Shown piece after piece: positions 5,281 through 6,807 of a DNA stretch of 6,807 nucleotides (its first letter is position 1; each line of letters begins with the position of its first letter). The translations under genes and the position numbers were made by a program. The notes under the pieces are model-generated. The model had not been told where the DNA came from. It saw only the letters and a program-made list of their open reading frames with translations, and searched no databases. Source of the stretch: an uncultured Collinsella sp. (GTDB lineage Bacteria > Actinomycetota > Coriobacteriia > Coriobacteriales > Coriobacteriaceae); the NCBI GenBank assembly GCA_900752475.1, contig CAADVJ010000022.1, forward strand, positions 1-6,807, read 5' to 3'.

Positions 5281-5478
5281 GGCGGAGAGCGGAGCATGGC
5301 CACCGGACCCACCGAAACACATCTCCACCGTTCCTTCAACTGGGAAAATGCCGCCCCGGAGCCCGGGAGGGACCCCGGGGGCTTTCGGCTAACTGCGGGA
5401 ACGGCCTATCCGCTCAGTATGTTCAGCTGAGATCAGAAATCAACCGGAGAAATCGACCCTACTAAAAGGAGGCCGTAT

Positions 5479-5541
5479 ATGAAGACTGTATATCCCTTTT
5501 GCCTCCATATACACAAGAAGCGCCCCTCGGGGCGCTTCTGA
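5479..5541 (+). CDS. Possible 20-residue peptide ORF, low confidence
   Basis: An AAAAGGAGG sequence lies eight bases before ATG at 5479, followed by 20 codons starting MKTVYPFCLHIHKKR and a TGA that falls in the 3' arm of the hairpin at 5516-5539. A leader peptide is one possibility, but no regulated gene follows on the plus strand. The frame may be accidental or the stump of a deleted gene. Confidence 0.25.
   Translation: MKTVYPFCLHIHKKRPSGRF
5516..5539. terminator. Perfect GC-rich hairpin, possible terminator
   Basis: AGAAGCGCCC pairs with GGGCGCTTCT around a CTCG loop, making a 10-bp stem. There is no T-tract on either side, but in minus-strand direction it lies downstream of the GH4 remnant and in plus-strand direction it ends the short ORF. 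Confidence 0.5.
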
Positions 5542-5543
5542 GA

Positions 5544-5576
5544 GGCTCCCCCCTAGGATGGACCCCAGGGGGAGCC
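5544..5576. repeat. Inverted repeat GGCTCCCCC / GGGGGAGCC
   Basis: Nine-base perfect arms at 5544-5552 and 5568-5576 enclose a 15-base loop. It stands four bases from the hairpin at 5516-5539. Its role is unknown; it could act as a transcript end or as a dispersed repeat. Confidence 0.6.
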
Positions 5577-5594
5577 TATGGACCTCAAAGGCCG

Positions 5595-5611
5595 CTGCGA
5601 ACCGTTCGCAG
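5595..5611. repeat. 17-base palindrome after the GH4 remnant
   Basis: CTGCGAAC and GTTCGCAG are perfect arms around a single central base, with flanking GGCC tetramers (5590-5593 and 5615-5618) able to extend the stem. It begins about 20 bases beyond the GH4 remnant's stop and may have been that gene's terminator. Confidence 0.5.
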
Positions 5612-5631
5612 TCGGGCCGTCGAAGGCCTCG

Positions 5632-5949
5632 TTACTTAAGCTCAGGCCAGAAATCCTTGTTGGCCTCGATCATGTCGTCGAGAATCTCCTTGGCGACCGT
5701 CATGGACGGCACGGTCTTGTTGAGCGTGAACGCCTTGAGCGCCTTCTCATACGAACCCTCGATGCACGCCTCGACCACGAGCTTCTCGGAGTTGAGCTGC
5801 TGCATCATGAGGCCCTGCTGGAACAGCGGGATGTTGTCGCGCGAGATGACCTCGGGGCCGTTCTTGCCGATGTAGGCGGGCAGCTCGACCATCGCGTCGT
5901 ACGGCATGTTCGGGATAGCGCCGCGGTTCTGGCAAATGACCAGGAAGCG
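5632..5949 (-). pseudogene. C-terminal remnant of a GH4 6-phospho-glucosidase
   Basis: About 105 codons match the end of family 4 glycoside hydrolases (GlvA/MalH/AglA type). These are NAD- and metal-dependent enzymes that hydrolyse phosphorylated disaccharides imported by PTS systems. Recognisable segments are RFLVICQNRGAIPNMPYDAM, VELPAYIGKNGPEVI, IPLFQQGLMMQQLNSEKLVV, EACIEGSYEKALKAFTLNKT and the closing EANKDFWPELK. Family members are about 440 residues, so roughly three quarters is missing, including the NAD-binding Rossmann part. The frame remains open upstream to 6132, but that stretch lies antisense over the sortase and is low-complexity, so the homology stops near 5949. No start codon with a ribosome binding site is seen. 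The family call is from recalled motif similarity; substrate (alpha or beta linkage) cannot be fixed from this piece. Confidence 0.82.
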
Positions 5950-5995
5950 AGCGAAGGCGCTGCACTTCGAGCGATATTGAGCACCAATGCGGGCG

Positions 5996-6807
5996 CTACC
6001 GCAGGTGTCGCCCGCGATACTCGGGTGAATAAGCATCGGAATCGGGGGAAGCCGAGGAGGCTGAAGCAGAGGAGGCGAAGGGGGCCGCAGGCCTGGAGGC
6101 TCCCACGGCCCACCCGTTTCCGCCATCGCCACCAGCCGCGTCGGCGTCCAGCGTCACCGCGGCGGCAACGGCGGCACGCTGCGCCGCGCGCCGCTTCTTG
6201 CGCACGCGCCCGGCCACAACGAGACCCACAACAATCGCCAGCAGCGCGCCCAGAACGCCCAGCGCCACCGCGGTGGTGTTGATGCCCTGCGCGTCCTCGG
6301 GCACGGGGACCTCATCCGGAATGCTTGCACGCACACCCGATACCAGCAAGCGGTGCGAGTTCACGCCGTAGGGCGTGCAGGTCATGAGCGTCACGCGGTC
6401 CTCGCCGGCGGTCACGCGCAACTTGGAATCGTCGTCGGGCGTAATCACGTCTATGCGGTCGATCTTGTAACCCAGTTCCTCGCCCATCACCTCGATGTAA
6501 AACGAGTCGCCAACCTGCAGTTCGTCCAGGCGCGTGAACAGGAGCGAGCCTGGCACGCCGCGGTGGCCGGTAAGCACGGCGTGCGTGCTCGCGCCGCCCA
6601 CGGGCAGCGATGTTCCATATAGGTGGCCGGCGCCCGCAGCGAGCACCTCGGTAGAGGTGCCGTGGTACACGGGCAGGTTCGCGTCGATCTTGGGAATGCG
6701 CACCGAGCACATAAGGCCCGATCCCGCGTTAAGAAGCCCCTGGTAGGTTGTATCTTGCGAGGCGATGGAATCCTCAGAGCCAGAGGCGGTGGAGGCGCCG
6801 GAGGTGC
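5996..6807 (-). CDS. Class C (pilus-type) sortase, N-terminus beyond right edge
   Basis: The visible ~269 residues carry a sortase domain beginning VRIPKIDANLPVYHGTS. Catalytic His is in LTGHRG (codon at 6563-6565), Cys in LMTCTPYG (6377-6379) and Arg in NSHRLLV (6350-6352). A C-terminal membrane span (TTAVALGVLGALLAIVVGLV) and a basic stop-transfer RVRKKRR follow, as in class C enzymes. The frame stays open to the right edge; the ATG at 6712 lies inside the domain and is not the start. Oddity: after the membrane span there is a cytoplasmic tail of about 60 residues rich in Ala, Ser, Gly and Asp, longer than in the other sortase here, and it ends only 46 bases before the GH4 remnant. Its pilin substrates may lie to the right of the window, which cannot be checked here. 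Confidence 0.92.
   Translation of the reverse strand, partial: TSGASTASGSEDSIASQDTTYQGLLNAGSGLMCSVRIPKIDANLPVYHGTSTEVLAAGAGHLYGTSLPVGGASTHAVLTGHRGVPGSLLFTRLDELQVGDSFYIEVMGEELGYKIDRIDVITPDDDSKLRVTAGEDRVTLMTCTPYGVNSHRLLVSGVRASIPDEVPVPEDAQGINTTAVALGVLGALLAIVVGLVVAGRVRKKRRAAQRAAVAAAVTLDADAAGGDGGNGWAVGASRPAAPFASSASASSASPDSDAYSPEYRGRHLR

Larger units (their letters stand above)
5281..5631. other. Gene-free interval of about 350 bp rich in GC hairpins
   Basis: No supported protein gene lies here. The part at 5281-5400 has a GC-rich block (5354-5382) with overlapping hairpins such as GCCCGGG with CCCGGGGGC. The part at 5400-5631 holds three successive hairpins (listed separately) and a short plus-strand reading frame at 5479-5541 with a strong AAAAGGAGG upstream. 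Also at 5469-5516, GGAGGC faces GCCTCC, and GTATAT faces ATATAC, so both strands present ribosome-binding-site-like sequence. The interval separates the pilin remnant from the GH4 remnant and may contain deletion endpoints. Confidence 0.6.

Noticed and set aside
4740..5465. A 241-codon plus-strand open frame
   Set aside because: It is antisense to the pilin remnant, whose LPLTG, membrane span and charged tail are unmistakable; the plus-strand translation has no recognisable features.
5632..6132. A 166-residue protein as one intact gene
   Set aside because: Only the last ~105 residues resemble GH4 enzymes; the first ~60 are Pro-rich sequence antisense to the sortase gene and there is no ribosome binding site.

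Overview
The window looks like a chromosomal segment of a high-GC Actinomycetota bacterium of the Coriobacteriia, most likely Collinsella or a close relative. This is inferred from GC-rich gatC/gatA genes, class C pilus sortases, a SpaA-type LPXTG pilin tail and a GH4 phospho-glucosidase tail, a mix typical of gut Coriobacteriia. No database search was possible. Every gene I support lies on the minus strand, so transcription runs from high to low coordinates.

Left part (1-1346): gatC and the first 245 codons of gatA, overlapping by one base (TAATG). They encode two subunits of the Glu-tRNA(Gln)/Asp-tRNA(Asn) amidotransferase, and gatA leaves through the left edge. The gatC-to-sortase interval (1047-1349) holds no gene. 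It is packed with structure: a gatC promoter, three degenerate 20-21 bp tandem repeats, a 21-bp perfect inverted repeat and a REP-like 12-bp inverted repeat.

Middle part (1350-4180): a complete class C sortase (1350-2288). Upstream of it is a two-gene module of visibly lower GC, a winged-helix protein overlapping an AbiEii-like nucleotidyltransferase by 19 bases. This has the architecture of an AbiE-type (type IV) toxin-antitoxin or abortive-infection system. A TATAAT box overlapped by an ATTCCA-N8-TGGAAT inverted repeat lies just upstream, as expected for autoregulation.

Small-gene island (4249-4710): a 50-residue membrane peptide gene with a good ribosome binding site. A split 12+12 bp inverted repeat flanks it and a potentially bidirectional hairpin terminator follows it. 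The layout recalls type I toxin-antitoxin or RNA-controlled small-peptide loci, but this is a hypothesis. It is the most interesting unexplained structure here.

Right part (4674-6807): a graveyard of surface and carbohydrate genes. A strong intrinsic terminator follows the C-terminal remnant of a SpaA-type pilin (LPLTG sorting signal, in-frame TAA, 5' end missing). About 350 bp without a gene follow, containing several GC-rich hairpins. Then come the last ~105 codons of a GH4 6-phospho-glucosidase and a second class C sortase that is cut by the right edge. The two sortases and the pilin tail suggest a pilus or surface-protein region that has been rearranged and partly deleted.
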